Assembly: GCA_022376515.1 (NCBI GenBank)
Contig: WTXI01000006.1
Location: 1,537,464-1,601,463, forward strand
Direction: 5' to 3'
Origin: Lactifluus volemus
Taxonomy: Eukaryota; Basidiomycota; Agaricomycetes; Russulales; Russulaceae
Length of the DNA stretch: 64,000 nt
Shown here: positions 29,975-42,514 of the stretch, one piece after another
How positions within the stretch are numbered: the first letter of the stretch is position 1
Layout of the letters: the number at the start of each line of letters is the position of its first letter
The notes under the pieces: model-generated
Told to the model about the DNA's origin: nothing
What the model saw: only the letters and a program-made list of their open reading frames with translations
The model's database searches: none
Position numbers and translations under genes: made by a program

Positions 29975-31117
29975 TGTAAATAGTATATCATAGATTGGAA
30001 CAGAGAAACATCGGGCTAAACTCGGAAGCAGCTGGAGATCTGTATCGTAAAGTGTCTCGTGATATCAGTCAAGAAAAGAAAAAGATACCCAGGGTCATGT
30101 GCAGTGGCATATCCTACTAGAACATGTGGGAAAACCATAACATGTAAGATATCATGTAAACAGATGAAGTTGAGTAGACAGGTACAGCAAAAACAAAAAC
30201 CACACACAGGAGAAAGGGGCAAAGTGAGAAGCAACCAAATAAGCCAACTGCCATTTTGAGACAGATCACCTGAGAAGGAGACAGGGTGGTGAGAGAAAGG
30301 AGAGAGAGAGCAGCAAAAGTTGTTGTTGTCAACTGCAAGAGGCCATCGCCAACTGCATTTTTGAGACAGAACATGTGAGGAGGAGAGAGCAGGGTGAGAG
30401 AGGGTTCTTGTGTGCCAGAGACAATTGAAAGAGTTGTTGAAGTTGTATAGCAGTAACACTTATCTCAGAGATAGAATACATTACAGTAGATTTGAATTTC
30501 TCAGATAGTTTCAGACATCACCAACAGATTGGCTCAGCCTACTATATTTGGTAGTTATGATACAACTGTTGATACATATCAGCTTGGCAAACAATCATAT
30601 ACAATAGTCAGCCTCACATCAGGCACATGTATATACTGTATACCTGTAGTTTTACACCCTGGGGACTCAGTGTTTTACCACTGCTGACTTGTCCTCAGGT
30701 TTGTCTTAATGCCACTTAGTGTTTTACCACCGCTGACTTGTCCTCAGCTTTAACAAGAGTAGGAGAACACATTGATGAAAGCAGTACAGGAAACTATCTA
30801 AGTCAGTCAGCAAGTTGACATTGTTCTCCCCTTGCCATTGGAGCTACACAGTCACAACCTCATCATGCGCAAGATGCAGTCAAAAGAGAGGAAGCCACCA
30901 CCAATCATCACCAGTCAGGTGCACAATCACGCTCCAACCAATGAGGGCACCCGCAGCCCACATCATGATGTTCACATCATGACCATGTACTCCTTTAATA
31001 TAATAGATAATGTGCTCAGTGTGAACACTGTGAAGAGAACAAACACTACATTGGCTTTGTATCTAATGTTCTACAAAGCAGTGTAAGTTATCTAGTAAGA
31101 TTACAAAGGAAAAAGCA
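29975..31117. other. Unassigned repeat-margin DNA
   Basis: No gene was recognised. The words CCAACTGC(C)ATTTT(T)GAGACAGA occur twice, about 110 bases apart (30243 and 30352), each followed by GAG-rich DNA. The 27-bp sequence GTTTTACCAC(T/C)GCTGACTTG...TCCTCAG occurs twice (about 30671 and 30720). These are local direct duplications in decayed DNA. Confidence 0.4.
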
Positions 31118-31205
31118 TACTGGGCCAGGTTGGGCCAGGGCCAACGACAGGTGGACCAGCCCTTGAGGGCCAGGCCGGGGTGGCCCCTGGCCCGGCCCGG
31201 CGGTT
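31118..31205. repeat. GC-rich GGGCCAGGGCCA repeat (copy 2) at the island edge
   Basis: This copy is related to the block at 22433-22520. It is the last recognisable repeat before the gene-dense half and ends only about 40 bases before the first in-frame ATG of the prolyl oligopeptidase reading frame. Confidence 0.55.
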
Positions 31206-31348
31206 TTTCCCGCACAACACTACCCTTGACCCAAAGGTCCATATCGATGCTTGTGCGCGTTCTGCTACGCCCACGTGTAGTTACACAACTGTCGTCGCTG
31301 TCTGGACGCATCCCTTATCAATATTCCCTCTTCCCCAGTCTGAGAATC

Positions 31349-34300
31349 ATGCCACTCACCACTTCTTCGTGGACTCCGCATTGCTACCCCCCTACGCGCC
31401 GCTCCGATCACTTTGATTTGTACCAGAGTGAAGCTAGGGGCGAAGTGAAGGTTCCAGACCCGTACGAGTGGTTTGAAAAGGACGGGGAGGAAAGAGAGAA
31501 ATGGCTTGTCGCCCAAGAGGCCCTTGCGAGGGATTTCTTAGACCTGCATCCAGATCGCTCTAGGTTGGAGGAGGAAATCAGGGCTAGCACTAACTATGAG
31601 AAAGTAAGCTTTCTTGGTATTGTGTATGTATGGAGAGATTGCCTATAGTGGTTAAACGTAGTTTGGTCCACCTTCTCTGCGCGACGACGGTAAATGGTAT
31701 TGGTCCTACAATAGTGGCCTACAAGCGCAATCAGGTCTCAGTCTTTCTCCTCGTTAATTACACCTTTTTAGCTGATATCTTCTGAGCAGTATATTATCGC
31801 TCAAGAGATTCGGAGCTCCCTGATTCTGCTTCTGGGCCTGGTGGAGAAGTGTTCTTCGATGTACGTCAGATGTTTCTGCCGAAGTCATATCCACACCACT
31901 TACACGTCTTAGCCGAACGTGCTTTCCAACGATGGATCTGTCTCTTTGAGTGCTGTTTCTTACTCGCGTGACGGCAAATGGTTTGCCTATGCGTTGTCCC
32001 GCTCTGTACGTCGCTCAGTCGCAGACAGAGGACAAGAACATATCATTTTTCATAGGGAAGCGATTTCACAAATATCTACGTTCGCTCCACAGAGCATCCA
32101 CTTACCAATCCGGAGGATGACCGGCGCCTCGCGGATGAGCTTCGATTCGTGAAGTTCTCCTCCATCGCCTGGACCCACGATAGCAAAGGGTTCTTTTATC
32201 AGGTTCGTCTTATCTTTACTCGGACTTGTTATTACACCAATGTACTTGGTTAGCGGTTTCCCGATAGCTCGTTGTATGGTTCGACGGACCTGGATAAGGC
32301 CAGTCCGAAGGTAGGGCGTGACCAGGACGCTCAGCTTCTTTACCATAGAATCGGCACTGATCAATGTACGTGCCCTGCATCATCTATACTCCACTTGGCC
32401 AGTGACTTGACACAGCCGAGGACATATTGGTGATCAAGAATCCCGATCAACCGGAATGGTTGTGGGGTGTTGGAGTCTCAGAGGTGGACGGGCAGTGGCT
32501 CGAGCTATCGATTTCCCGGGACACGTCGCGGGTATGCTTTTCCTTGCCTTTCATGATCCCCTGATGGATTTTGTTAGAAAAACCTTCTTTGGCTCGCAGA
32601 CCTTCGAAAAGAGCCGATCGGGCCAAACTTACATTGGATTAAGCTCATTGACGATTTTGAGGCCGATTATAGCGTGTAGGCCCTTGGATATGCTCGGTTC
32701 ACACTCATACTCACTCTATCAAAGTATTGGAAACGATGAAACAAAGTTTTTCATCCACACCAATGTCGACGCGCCGCAATATAAGGTCATCACTGTCGAC
32801 GTTGAAGCATTCCGTATTGCTTCTGAATCAGGCCCTGTACATATCAAAGATTTTTGTCAGGACCTCATCCCCGAAGACAAGGATGCACATCTGGAGAGCG
32901 CGTCAATTTTAGGTCACGATCGATTGGTGGCTATCTACAAACGCAATGTCAAGGATGAACTTTACATACACGATCTTAACAGCGGTCGACAGCTGAAACG
33001 CCTTGCTCCAGACCATGTCGGTACATTCGATGTCTACGGGCGGCGCGAACAACAATTTTTCTTTGTATGGCTGACAGGTTTTGATACCCCCGGCGTTGCT
33101 GCTCGTTACGACTTTGCTGAATCCAGCGGAGGGAAAGAGGATGGGACATGGAAAGTCTGGCGCCAAACGAAAGTAGGTGGCCTAGCAGGAGGAAGTGGGT
33201 TTCTCGTGGATCAGATATGGTACCGGAGCAAAGACGGCACCAAGATTCCCATGTTCGTGGTTCGTCACAAGGATACCCCTCTCGATGGCACGGCACCTGC
33301 CATTCAGTATGGTGGGTCTGAATTCTGACCTCCTGCAGCAATAATACCAACTGAACTGGAAGGTTACGGCGGGTTTTCCATCTCAATTGGACCCTTCTTT
33401 AGTCCATCTATCCTCACGGCTATGCGTGTATATGGTTTCCTGCTTGCCGTGCCAAACATTCGCGGCGGTGGCGAGTTCGGCGAAGAATGGCATCTCGCGG
33501 GCACACGCGAGCGCAAGGTGCGTCTTTCGAGTCTTTTGGACAAAGTGATGGCTATGAGACATGGAAAGCAAGGTCAACTGCTTCGACGACTTCATCGCAG
33601 CATCGTGAGTCGACCACATCATTCCGGGTTTGACGTACACGTGACCCGCCATTTCAGAGAGTGGTTGATCGAGAATAAGTACGCGGCAAGAGGGAAAATT
33701 GTCATTAACGGTGGCTCAAATGGCGGTGAGCTGTTTCTGCGTTAAAAACAAGACTCAAACCGATTGTTGTGCTTCACCAGGCCTTCTTGTCTCAGCCTGT
33801 GTGAATCGTGCCCCTGAGGGCCTTTTCGGAGCCGCCATAGCAGAAGTCGGGGTCCATGACCTTCTCAAGGTGTGGCTCCTATGTCCATTCTTATACAGTG
33901 CATTCACTGCCTTCCCTTCATATGGTAGTTCGCAGATTTCACTATTGGATACGCATGGACTTCTGACTATGGCAACCCCCACAATCCCCACGACTTTGAC
34001 TTCATTTATCCGATCTCGCCAGTCCACAACGTGCCAGCCAATAAAATCCTTCCTCCGATGCTACTTCTTACTGCCGATCGTGCGTGACGTTTCAACTTGA
34101 TCGACACCATATCGGATCAACTGATCAGCTGATTATGTCGATGATAGATGACGATCGCGTCGTTCCCATGCATTCCTTTAAGCTCGCAGCAACACTCCAG
34201 CATGTCGCCAGTGCCAATCCCCATCCCCTGCTTCTGAGGCTTGAAATGAAGGCTGGGCACGGTGCGGGCAAATCAACAGAGGTCAAGTGAGTGGCAAATC

Positions 34301-34427
34301 AAAGTAGTTGGATGGGAGCTCTAAATTAGTTCCCAGAATTAAAGAAGCAGCTGACAAGTGGAGCTTCGCCGCACAAACCATGGGACTGAAATGGCATGCA
34401 AATAACGAGAGGAGAACAGCGATGTAA
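31349..34427 (+). CDS. Prolyl oligopeptidase (serine peptidase S9A)
   Basis: This cytosolic-type serine peptidase cleaves short proline-containing peptides after Pro. About 15 short introns join into one uninterrupted frame of roughly 740 residues. The N-terminal part reads [20 protein letters not shown] and DPYEWFE, followed by beta-propeller repeats ([29 protein letters not shown]). The alpha/beta-hydrolase domain begins about [19 protein letters not shown]. The triad is intact: Ser in INGGSNGG (split by an intron at 33726), Asp in [13 protein letters not shown] (restored across an intron at 34080-34147), His in AGHGAGKST. The final exon ends NNERRTAM with TAA at 34425. I chose ATG 31349 because the family usually begins near this point. 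An in-frame ATG at 31247 would add 34 basic residues resembling a mitochondrial presequence. The gene converges on TAD2, 61 bp away. Confidence 0.93.
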
Positions 34428-34488
34428 GGAGGCCTCGTGATCCCAATATAGTGCGAGATCATCTAGAGATCTGTAAGGGTGCACTCTT

Positions 34489-35306
<818 letters not shown>

Positions 35307-35420
35307 TGTCGAGTGGTTTTGACTCTTCGAGACCGTAAACGCTCCCAAATTGTGATCCACTTGCCACGATCACGTGAGAGGGTAACATAGATCTAAACAT
35401 GGCCTATTTAAAAATACTTT
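35307..35420. promoter_or_regulatory. Bidirectional promoter, TAD2 / mitochondrial IF3
   Basis: Only 114 bp separate the two divergent start codons. The gap contains a palindromic CACGTG at 35371-35376 and an AT-rich TATTTAAAAATA at about 35404. A CACGTG motif is a possible bHLH factor site; this is inference from the motif alone. The upstream ATG option for TAD2 (35360) would shorten the gap to 60 bp. Confidence 0.45.
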
Positions 35421-36203
35421 ATGCTACGTCTACTTTCGAACCCCATATTTCTACGCAACTCCCGGATCATTCTCTTCCAGGATTGCCAACACGCACCTCC
35501 CACCCTTTCTGCCTCGAGACGCCGGTTCGCATCAAACACCAAAGACGCACCTCTTGTGAACAACAATATTCCATACACACACGTTCGCATTGTCGACCCC
35601 GAAACACGCAAACCTTTGCCTCCAAAGCTTCTTACAGAAATCATCGACAATCTTCCAACAGAAATTCAATCCAAACAGGAAGGTGTCCTGCCCAAAGTCT
35701 TCGTCTCGCAATATGTACAACTGGTCGCACCGCCTTCACAAGCTACAGGCGGTTACGCACTCGTGAAGCTTATTGACCGCAAAGAGGAAGCTGCCCGCGA
35801 GAGGGCACAGCGTTTAAAGGCTCGGGAAAGCCGGAAGGCGAATGAGGCAAAGGAGATACAATTTGCGTGGGGCATTGGCCCGGCAGATATCCAACACAAG
35901 CTTCGTAAAGCCCGCCAAGAGCTCTCGCGCGGGGTTCGGGTTCAACTTCTCTTCGCTCGCAAGGCTACTGGAGGCGCTCAACGTGATATCGGGACCAAGA
36001 CGAAACAGAACACACTCGTCACGCAAGTGTTGGAAGCACTGGGAGATGTGGCGAGGGAGTGGCGAATGCGGGATGAACGGAGAGACACGGTAGTCGTATA
36101 TCTGCAAGATCCCCAACGACCTATCCCCCATAAATCGATGCTCGCTAGGCATGCTCAAATGCAAACCACTTCACCCGATCCTCCTCAACTTGAAGAACAA
36201 TAG
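35421..36203 (+). CDS. Mitochondrial translation initiation factor IF-3-like
   Basis: This is a single-exon gene of 260 residues. The N-terminus (MLRLLSNPIFLRNSRIILF, then RRRFASNT) is basic and lacks acidic residues, like a mitochondrial presequence. An IF3-N-like part follows (NNNIPYTHVRIVDPETRKPL). After a charged linker, the IF3 C-terminal fold follows (AKEIQFAWGIGPADIQHKLR, ARQELSRGVRVQLLFARK). The factor keeps the mitoribosomal small subunit free for initiation. Fungal mitochondrial IF3 proteins diverge strongly, so the call rests on the order and spacing of these segments. It converges on the PPR gene, 52 bp away. Confidence 0.78.
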   Translation: MLRLLSNPIFLRNSRIILFQDCQHAPPTLSASRRRFASNTKDAPLVNNNIPYTHVRIVDPETRKPLPPKLLTEIIDNLPTEIQSKQEGVLPKVFVSQYVQLVAPPSQATGGYALVKLIDRKEEAARERAQRLKARESRKANEAKEIQFAWGIGPADIQHKLRKARQELSRGVRVQLLFARKATGGAQRDIGTKTKQNTLVTQVLEALGDVAREWRMRDERRDTVVVYLQDPQRPIPHKSMLARHAQMQTTSPDPPQLEEQ

Positions 36204-36255
36204 CATATCAAACACAGGCCAATATACATTAGTTGCTATAATGTTACAACCCGTT

Positions 36256-39030
36256 TTACTCCTGTACTGGTTCCTGGGAAATATACGCGGATTCCTCGTG
36301 TGCCAAGCGCCGCCACCGACGGTGCGCAGGTAACCCCTTCCTTTTGGCAGTCGGGATTCGATGAGCGGCGAACCTTGAGCCCGTCCACCACCCAAACGAG
36401 TATGGACGTGACTTAAGATCCACCTTTCCTTTCATTGGCAGTTGCTCATCCCGCCCCACAAGCCGCAGCCTGAACCCAACGGGAAGTGCGTAGCCTGCAT
36501 CCGTCATGCTCTTTGTAACCTCCTCGAGCTCTGGCATCCATCCATGGGGCTTGTGGCCTGTACGCGTAAAATCCTGGTGTGCTTTTTCCAGCATACGATG
36601 CCATCGCCAAGGCGTCTCATGGCGCACACTCCGTTGTGCCATCCCTGGCCAGCGACTAACGAGGCTCAGCGCTGCATTGTAGAACCTCGCATCTGCCCTC
36701 GGCGGTGAAGGTACGATCTTCCACTTTTGGCCCTCGCTGCGTGCCCGTGCGGCGGCTTCACGCACCTTGTTAGGTGCAAGCGACAAGGCACGGAAGATTT
36801 GCATCCCCTTTTGTAAGCCTGACATTGCACGCCTTGGATGCCTTGAACGTTGTGATAACCCGACCCATTCTGTACCCATTACTTTGCGGCAACCAGCATC
36901 CCCATCGAAGAGCCAACCTCTTGTTGCAGACGCGTACATTTGAAGCATCGCCGTGTACGAGTGTACGCTTAAGCACCATGGTGTTGTGCTGTCACACTGT
37001 AGGCTCTTCTCTTCGGCGGCACACGCGAGCGTCCAAACGCGTTCTGCGAGCCCATACAGACCGGCCTTGCGGAGCGCGTTTAATGCAACAGCGTAGAAAT
37101 GGGGACCAAGTGCCACAGCACGTGCGACGCTTGTATGCCATCTAGAAACGAGTTCTTCGTGGGTCAAGCTTTTTGAGGGTGTTGCTAGTCCTGGAATAAG
37201 GCGGATAATCAAGATAGCAACAGCATCCGGGCGGCCGGTCGCAACAAGATGCGCCATGTAGGTGGTAAGTAGCGTGTTGTCGGGCTCGAGAAGATCTTTC
37301 GGCTCTGGGATGATGAGTTCAGAGTTGAAAACATCTTCAAGCAGATGGTGAAAGTGAAGACTATGAAGTCGTTTTTTGTTAAGTCGCGAGTCGGGTTCGC
37401 TTGTCTTGTTGTTTTGTGAACGTCCTTGAAACGTAGCAGGTGGGAAAGCGGGTGGGAAATAGGGTATCGAGACATCGACTTGATTGCTGGGTATTCGCTG
37501 TCGGATAATCCGCAGTATACTCTCCGCAATGTCGTTACGGCGCATGAGTGTGGAGCCTCGTAGTAAAATATTGTAAGTTGTCATGTTTGGAGCGAGTGGT
37601 GGCTTGCGACAATTCGTCATATGATGGAGAACACGGTCTGTGAGCATTAAAGAGTGTCGAAAGCGCATCGCATAGTTCAACAGCGCATTGTAGGACTGGA
37701 GTGTCAACGCAGGGAGCTGGCTAGGATTGTGAACGGGGGAATGTCGGTCTGGGACAGGACGGAGAAGATTAAAGAGTACCCCGTGGAAGTAGTCATAAGC
37801 GTTACAGGACCGCTGCTCGCCGGATGGGAGAGTAATCCACACATCATGGTCGCATTGTGGATACGAATATAGAACTCTTATGAGCATTGCGAGGTCCACG
37901 TATGGGATCGTACGAGCGTCGAGCGCGCCGGCAAGATTGGCTAAGGCTTGTGATGCTTCATGGAATAATGGATCGTCCACACGAGCACAGTGTTTCTTCA
38001 AAAAGTCGGTGACATTGTGGAATAAGAAATACGATTTACGGCAGGGCAAAAGATTGAAACCGCGAGACGGCGCCTCTGGGATCTTCGACTGAACGTAGGC
38101 CAATGTGTCTGGTGCGCCCATACTCTCAGCCTCAGCTGCGACGCGACGACATGCACGCCGTAGTTGGTAATCTTTTAGAAGAAGAGCGAGGAGGAGAGAT
38201 GCAACTAATATCTCTCCTTGTATGAGGCAAGCGCGAAGAACACTTTCATACATGCCAGTCGTACGCTGCCAACGATGTTCGCGCGCTTTACTGAGCAGCC
38301 GCACAGCGAATCGAGTAAGCGGGTCAGCGGGCATTACGTTCTGAAGTTCTAAAACTTCTGGGCCAAGTGGTCGCGGAACAAGATTCCGCAGACGATCGTA
38401 GATCGGCCGAGGCGAACCTGGAATTGCAGAGGGATGTAACTGACGTAAAAGGATGTTGAACGACAGTGGATGAAGTTCTTCGCCATAACTCATCATTTGT
38501 TCAGTGAGCATCGCGGCTGCCTTGGTCTCTCCCGCTCTCAACAGACAGTGGAGGAGGCTATGTCCGGCTAACCTGGTGGATACTGGCTGGCCAAAATCAA
38601 TGGGCACGAACGACGTTATGGGGCTGCGGAATGGCGGAAGGGGAGCGGATTGGGAGTCGGATTTATGATATTGGCGCGCCGACCAATGCAAGGAGTGCCA
38701 CAAATGAAAACCGTCCCAGATGGCTCCGCGAGTAACAGATATGCGAACAGCGGCCGCACTGGCACGGGAAACTTCAGCAGGTGTAAGGTGTCCTGAAATA
38801 AAGGTTGATGAATTTGTGGATGATTTGAAAAGCGGCATGGCGACAGATGGGTCACAGCGAAATTGCGAGTTTGTAAGAGTGGGTAGTGTCGACATGGAAG
38901 AATAGAAATGACGTGAGCCTATGTACCAAAGACTTGAGGCGCGGTTGTTCAGTATAAGGGTTTCAGTTCGCCCGAACGAGGTGAGTCGTGGGATGATGAG
39001 ATTGCATAGCATCCGCCTGGCATACCACAA
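36256..39030 (-). CDS. Pentatricopeptide-repeat-like protein, probably mitochondrial
   Basis: This single-exon gene of 924 residues starts MWYARRMLCNLIIPRLTSFG, an N-terminus compatible with mitochondrial import. Helix-pair repeats of PPR type are visible around residues 480-540 (LQSYNALLNYAMRFRHSLML, then NMTTYNILLRGSTLMRRNDI) and near residues 690-720 (SVHSYTAMLQMYASATRGW). The C-terminus is rich in Arg/Lys (RIPTAKRKGLPAHRRWRRLA). Fungal PPR proteins usually act in mitochondrial RNA processing or translation; the specific target cannot be read from sequence. It is divergent from NCBP1, sharing a promoter of about 200 bp. Confidence 0.75.
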   Translation of the reverse strand: MWYARRMLCNLIIPRLTSFGRTETLILNNRASSLWYIGSRHFYSSMSTLPTLTNSQFRCDPSVAMPLFKSSTNSSTFISGHLTPAEVSRASAAAVRISVTRGAIWDGFHLWHSLHWSARQYHKSDSQSAPLPPFRSPITSFVPIDFGQPVSTRLAGHSLLHCLLRAGETKAAAMLTEQMMSYGEELHPLSFNILLRQLHPSAIPGSPRPIYDRLRNLVPRPLGPEVLELQNVMPADPLTRFAVRLLSKAREHRWQRTTGMYESVLRACLIQGEILVASLLLALLLKDYQLRRACRRVAAEAESMGAPDTLAYVQSKIPEAPSRGFNLLPCRKSYFLFHNVTDFLKKHCARVDDPLFHEASQALANLAGALDARTIPYVDLAMLIRVLYSYPQCDHDVWITLPSGEQRSCNAYDYFHGVLFNLLRPVPDRHSPVHNPSQLPALTLQSYNALLNYAMRFRHSLMLTDRVLHHMTNCRKPPLAPNMTTYNILLRGSTLMRRNDIAESILRIIRQRIPSNQVDVSIPYFPPAFPPATFQGRSQNNKTSEPDSRLNKKRLHSLHFHHLLEDVFNSELIIPEPKDLLEPDNTLLTTYMAHLVATGRPDAVAILIIRLIPGLATPSKSLTHEELVSRWHTSVARAVALGPHFYAVALNALRKAGLYGLAERVWTLACAAEEKSLQCDSTTPWCLSVHSYTAMLQMYASATRGWLFDGDAGCRKVMGTEWVGLSQRSRHPRRAMSGLQKGMQIFRALSLAPNKVREAAARARSEGQKWKIVPSPPRADARFYNAALSLVSRWPGMAQRSVRHETPWRWHRMLEKAHQDFTRTGHKPHGWMPELEEVTKSMTDAGYALPVGFRLRLVGRDEQLPMKGKVDLKSRPYSFGWWTGSRFAAHRIPTAKRKGLPAHRRWRRLAHEESAYISQEPVQE

Positions 39031-39231
39031 TATTTAAGACATTATCTGTATCATCAAACGAGGTCACATACCCAAGACTCGCGTCAGTTGCAAGTGCCAA
39101 ACAGTCTGAACCCGGAACATTCCGGTCATTTGGGACATAACGAAGCGGGTACTGGCACGTGATGTGGCGATTTTGACTTGTTGGACCGTCTGAAAACGAA
39201 CGTACTAAGTTACTTTTTTTTATTAACTATC
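39031..39231. promoter_or_regulatory. Bidirectional promoter, PPR protein / cap-binding subunit
   Basis: This is a 201-bp gap between divergent starts, with a T-rich tract (TTACTTTTTTTTATTAACTATC) just before the NCBP1 ATG. No specific factor site was recognised. Confidence 0.4.
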
Positions 39232-42200
39232 ATGAGCTACGAAAGGCACGGAGGTGGTTACGGTGGAGGTGGGCGTAGACGTCGACGAGGTGAGATAAAT
39301 GCGTGTCTGGTCCATGGTCAGCAATATTGAACAGCGACCAGACGACTACGACCATTATGACCATAGGCGAGATGTTCAAGAGTCACCAGACCAGAAGCTC
39401 AAGGCGGCCATCATCAAGTTTGGCGAAGTGGTTGGTTCTCCTAAACTTCAGACATACTCGTTCTCATACACAGTTATACACCAGGATGCAGAGCAGGAGC
39501 TCCCCCAACTCGCCATCAAACTAGCATCCCAGGAGCACACCTCTATCCCCGCCATTGCTGAGGGCTTCCGCTTAGGGTATGTCTGCCCTTCTCTCTGAAA
39601 CTTACGCTCTACTTACGTTCTGTACCAGCATCACAGAACAACCTTACAAAATTCCGTTTTATGCGGCCCTTCTCTTCTACTTGTCTATACCCGCGAGTGA
39701 AGACCCCGCTGCCGGGAGAGAGAATGGTTCTGCGAGCGCTGAGAAGCCCTCTATTGGAAGACTCATACTGGATGATTTCTGGAAAGGTTTTCAAGCCTAT
39801 CTGGATAAACTGGCTTGGCGAGAAACCCGCCTTTGTGTACGTGTCAAAGCCAGTATTCTTCCAAATTACTTCGCAAACGGGTTTCGACGAATAGATCCAC
39901 TTCTTCGCGCATCTGACAGTTACGAATCTGATCTCACCTCAATCTATGCTCGGGCTTCTACAGTCATTCACTGCAGTCCTCGATGAATTTGGTGTCTCCA
40001 ATGGACGAGCAAAGCGAGCGGCGCGATGTGCGGCGGAAGGGTTAATGAGAGTATGCATTTTTTATCTCATGTATTATTTTGTTCAGACTGATCTGATAGC
40101 ATGCAAGGCTGGCCAGGTTCTCAAATTATATTCTGCGGCTGCTGTCAATGAGATGATTGCCAGCGTCCAAGCCTATAATGATTCCGTGAAGACAGCCAAG
40201 TGGCTTGTCCACCCGCTCGCCCATCTACATTCTCCCGAAATCCCTGCAGAGCACGCCGATGAGGTATGCAGGACTTCTGGGCTACATCTGGGGTCTTTTT
40301 AACATGCAGATGTAGATTCTTGATTGCGCAGTCTCCGCCCTCAAAACCCTTGATCTCTCCGACTTCATCGATGTTCCGAGAATCTTCCCACAGCCATATG
40401 AAGCCATGAGCACATCGACAATTGTCCCATTCGACCTTCCTTCCGTTCTCGTTCCACCAGAAGTCATCGAACTTGAAGTTTTATCCACCGAGTCTAGTGA
40501 AGACGCGCCAATTAAGAGAGAAGAATGGCCCGAGTATATGCTCCGTCTATTCGATAATGATGTATTGAAATTTCAGATTTCTTTCGTCGTCGATTTACAT
40601 ATTTTCGCCCATCTAGGTGACAGCCGATCCCAAGACACCCGCAGGATACGCAGTTCGCGCTGACTTGATCGATATCGTCGAAATTTTCGAAGTCAACCGC
40701 AAGGAATGCGCACGGTTTCTTATTGAATACCCCAAATGGACCGTACCGGGTACTTTCAAGCCTCGTCCTGGTGACCCAGCTGAGGGGGCTGATCGCATCC
40801 CATTACCGGGGCGCGACTGGCAACTTGAGTCCACCCTCACTGAGGTATCCTCTTTTCTCTCGCCCGTCTACATTTCGTTCTGCTGATCGGAATTTAGACA
40901 ATCCTTGGTGCGCAGTTCCTCCTGCCTGAAAGCCCCACCAAGCCCATCTATTACGCGGCTTTGATTACCGAACTTTGCAAGTTGTCGCCGCAAACCGTTG
41001 GTCCCGCAGTGGGAAAGTCTATTCGCAAGCTTTACGCCTACTGTGCAAATGGCCTGGACGTAGACGTACTTCGTCGTTTTGCGGAATGGTTCTCCGTCCA
41101 CATGAGCAATTTTGGATTTCAATGGGTATGGAAAGAATGGTTCGTCCCACTCCTTTACCCTTCTTTGTAGAGTTTTATGCTTCGGACAGGGTTCCAGATC
41201 TGGCATTACCGGTGCAGCACCCAAAGCGCGTTTTTGTGCATCGAGCACTGGAGCTGGAAATTCGACTGTCATACTATGATCGCGTATTGAAGACGCTCCC
41301 ACAGCCATTCCAAGAGCCATCAGCTGGTGCCATGCCCGATCAGGCCCCTGGGCCCACTTACGAGTATGAGGATCATAGTATGTTGCACTATATTTTTTAG
41401 TCTTCTCAGCGTCGACCTCACCTGCTGGATGTTATTCAGCGATGCCATATTATGATGCTGCACAGAACGTACTCAACCAACTACGCAGTCGCACAAAGCC
41501 TGAGGACGTTCTTGCGCACCTCGAAACTATCAAGAACAGTTTAGCTGAGACAGCCGACCTCAATGAGGATCCAGATACTCTTATCCGGTCCATCGCGATT
41601 CAATCACTGCTCCATATCGGCTCGCGCTCCTTCTCGCATTTCCTTAACGCCGTCGAACGCTACTTGATTGTTTTACGCTCTCTCACTGGGTCACCAGAGG
41701 CTAAGGAACACGTCCTCGAGCTAGTTGCGAACTTCTGGAAACGGTCTCATCAAATGGTCGGCGTTGTTTTTGATAAGTTAATGCAGTACCAGATTGTAGA
41801 ACCCGCGGACGTTGTATCATGGGTTTTCGCGCATCGTGCTGGGGGGCTCGACTGGGATCTGTTGCGCAGCGCAATCGACAAAGCAAATGGACGTGTCGTA
41901 GTGGCAAGGCGGCGAGTCGTTACGCTTCGGAAGGAGGACGATGATGCTCAAGCGCGGGAGAAAGCCAATGCTAACGGCGGGGTCACGGACGCAGCAACAA
42001 TGGAAGTCGACGCCGAAACGATGCATGGTACATATACGGAACGCTTCTTTGAGTACTTGAAGTGTTGATGGCGAGCTCCCAGATCCGCAAGTAATACAAG
42101 CAGAGGACTCACCACAATTGGTGTCAGCACTGAAGGCCTACGCGGCGGTGACTCGCGAGCAGAAATCGACATTGGCGCGGGTGCTCGAATGCTTCGTTCA

Positions 42201-42514
42201 TGTGCTCCACTCGTCAGGCACAGCGCGACGCGTTATCGTAACAGACGCGTGGGAAGGGCATGCAGGTTGGGGAGACGAAGAATGGGTAACGTGGCGAACC
42301 TGGATGTGGTACAAACACTTCTGTAGAGTGGTAAGCGATGTTTCGAATTTCGGTGACGATTGGCTTATGAAATTCTCTTTCACAGTACTCACCATACCTA
42401 CGGAGTTTTGTGACGACTCTTACTGCCGTCTCGTTTGGTTCACTGGAGACTTCCACCGACGATGCGGCAGTTCTGTTGATAAAAATATGGCGCATGGCCA
42501 CTGGCCAGGAATGA
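39232..42514 (+). CDS. Nuclear cap-binding complex large subunit (CBP80/NCBP1)
   Basis: The large subunit of the nuclear cap-binding complex binds the m7G cap with CBP20 and couples capping to splicing and export. The first exon encodes a Gly/Arg-rich start (MSYERHGGGYGGGGRRRRR), then joins DDYDHYDHRRDVQ across an intron at about 39290-39344. The three MIF4G-like helical domains follow: LKAAIIKFGEVV with EGFRLG and KIPFYAALLFYLSIP; then ESPTKPIYYAALITELCKLS; FSVHMSNFGFQWVWKEW is the typical second-domain motif; then the C-terminal third. An intron at about 42028-42081 restores the frame between ETMH and DPQVIQAEDSPQLVSALK. The last exon ends IWRMATGQE, with TGA at 42512. The length is within the family range (about 850-900 residues). 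Confidence 0.88.
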
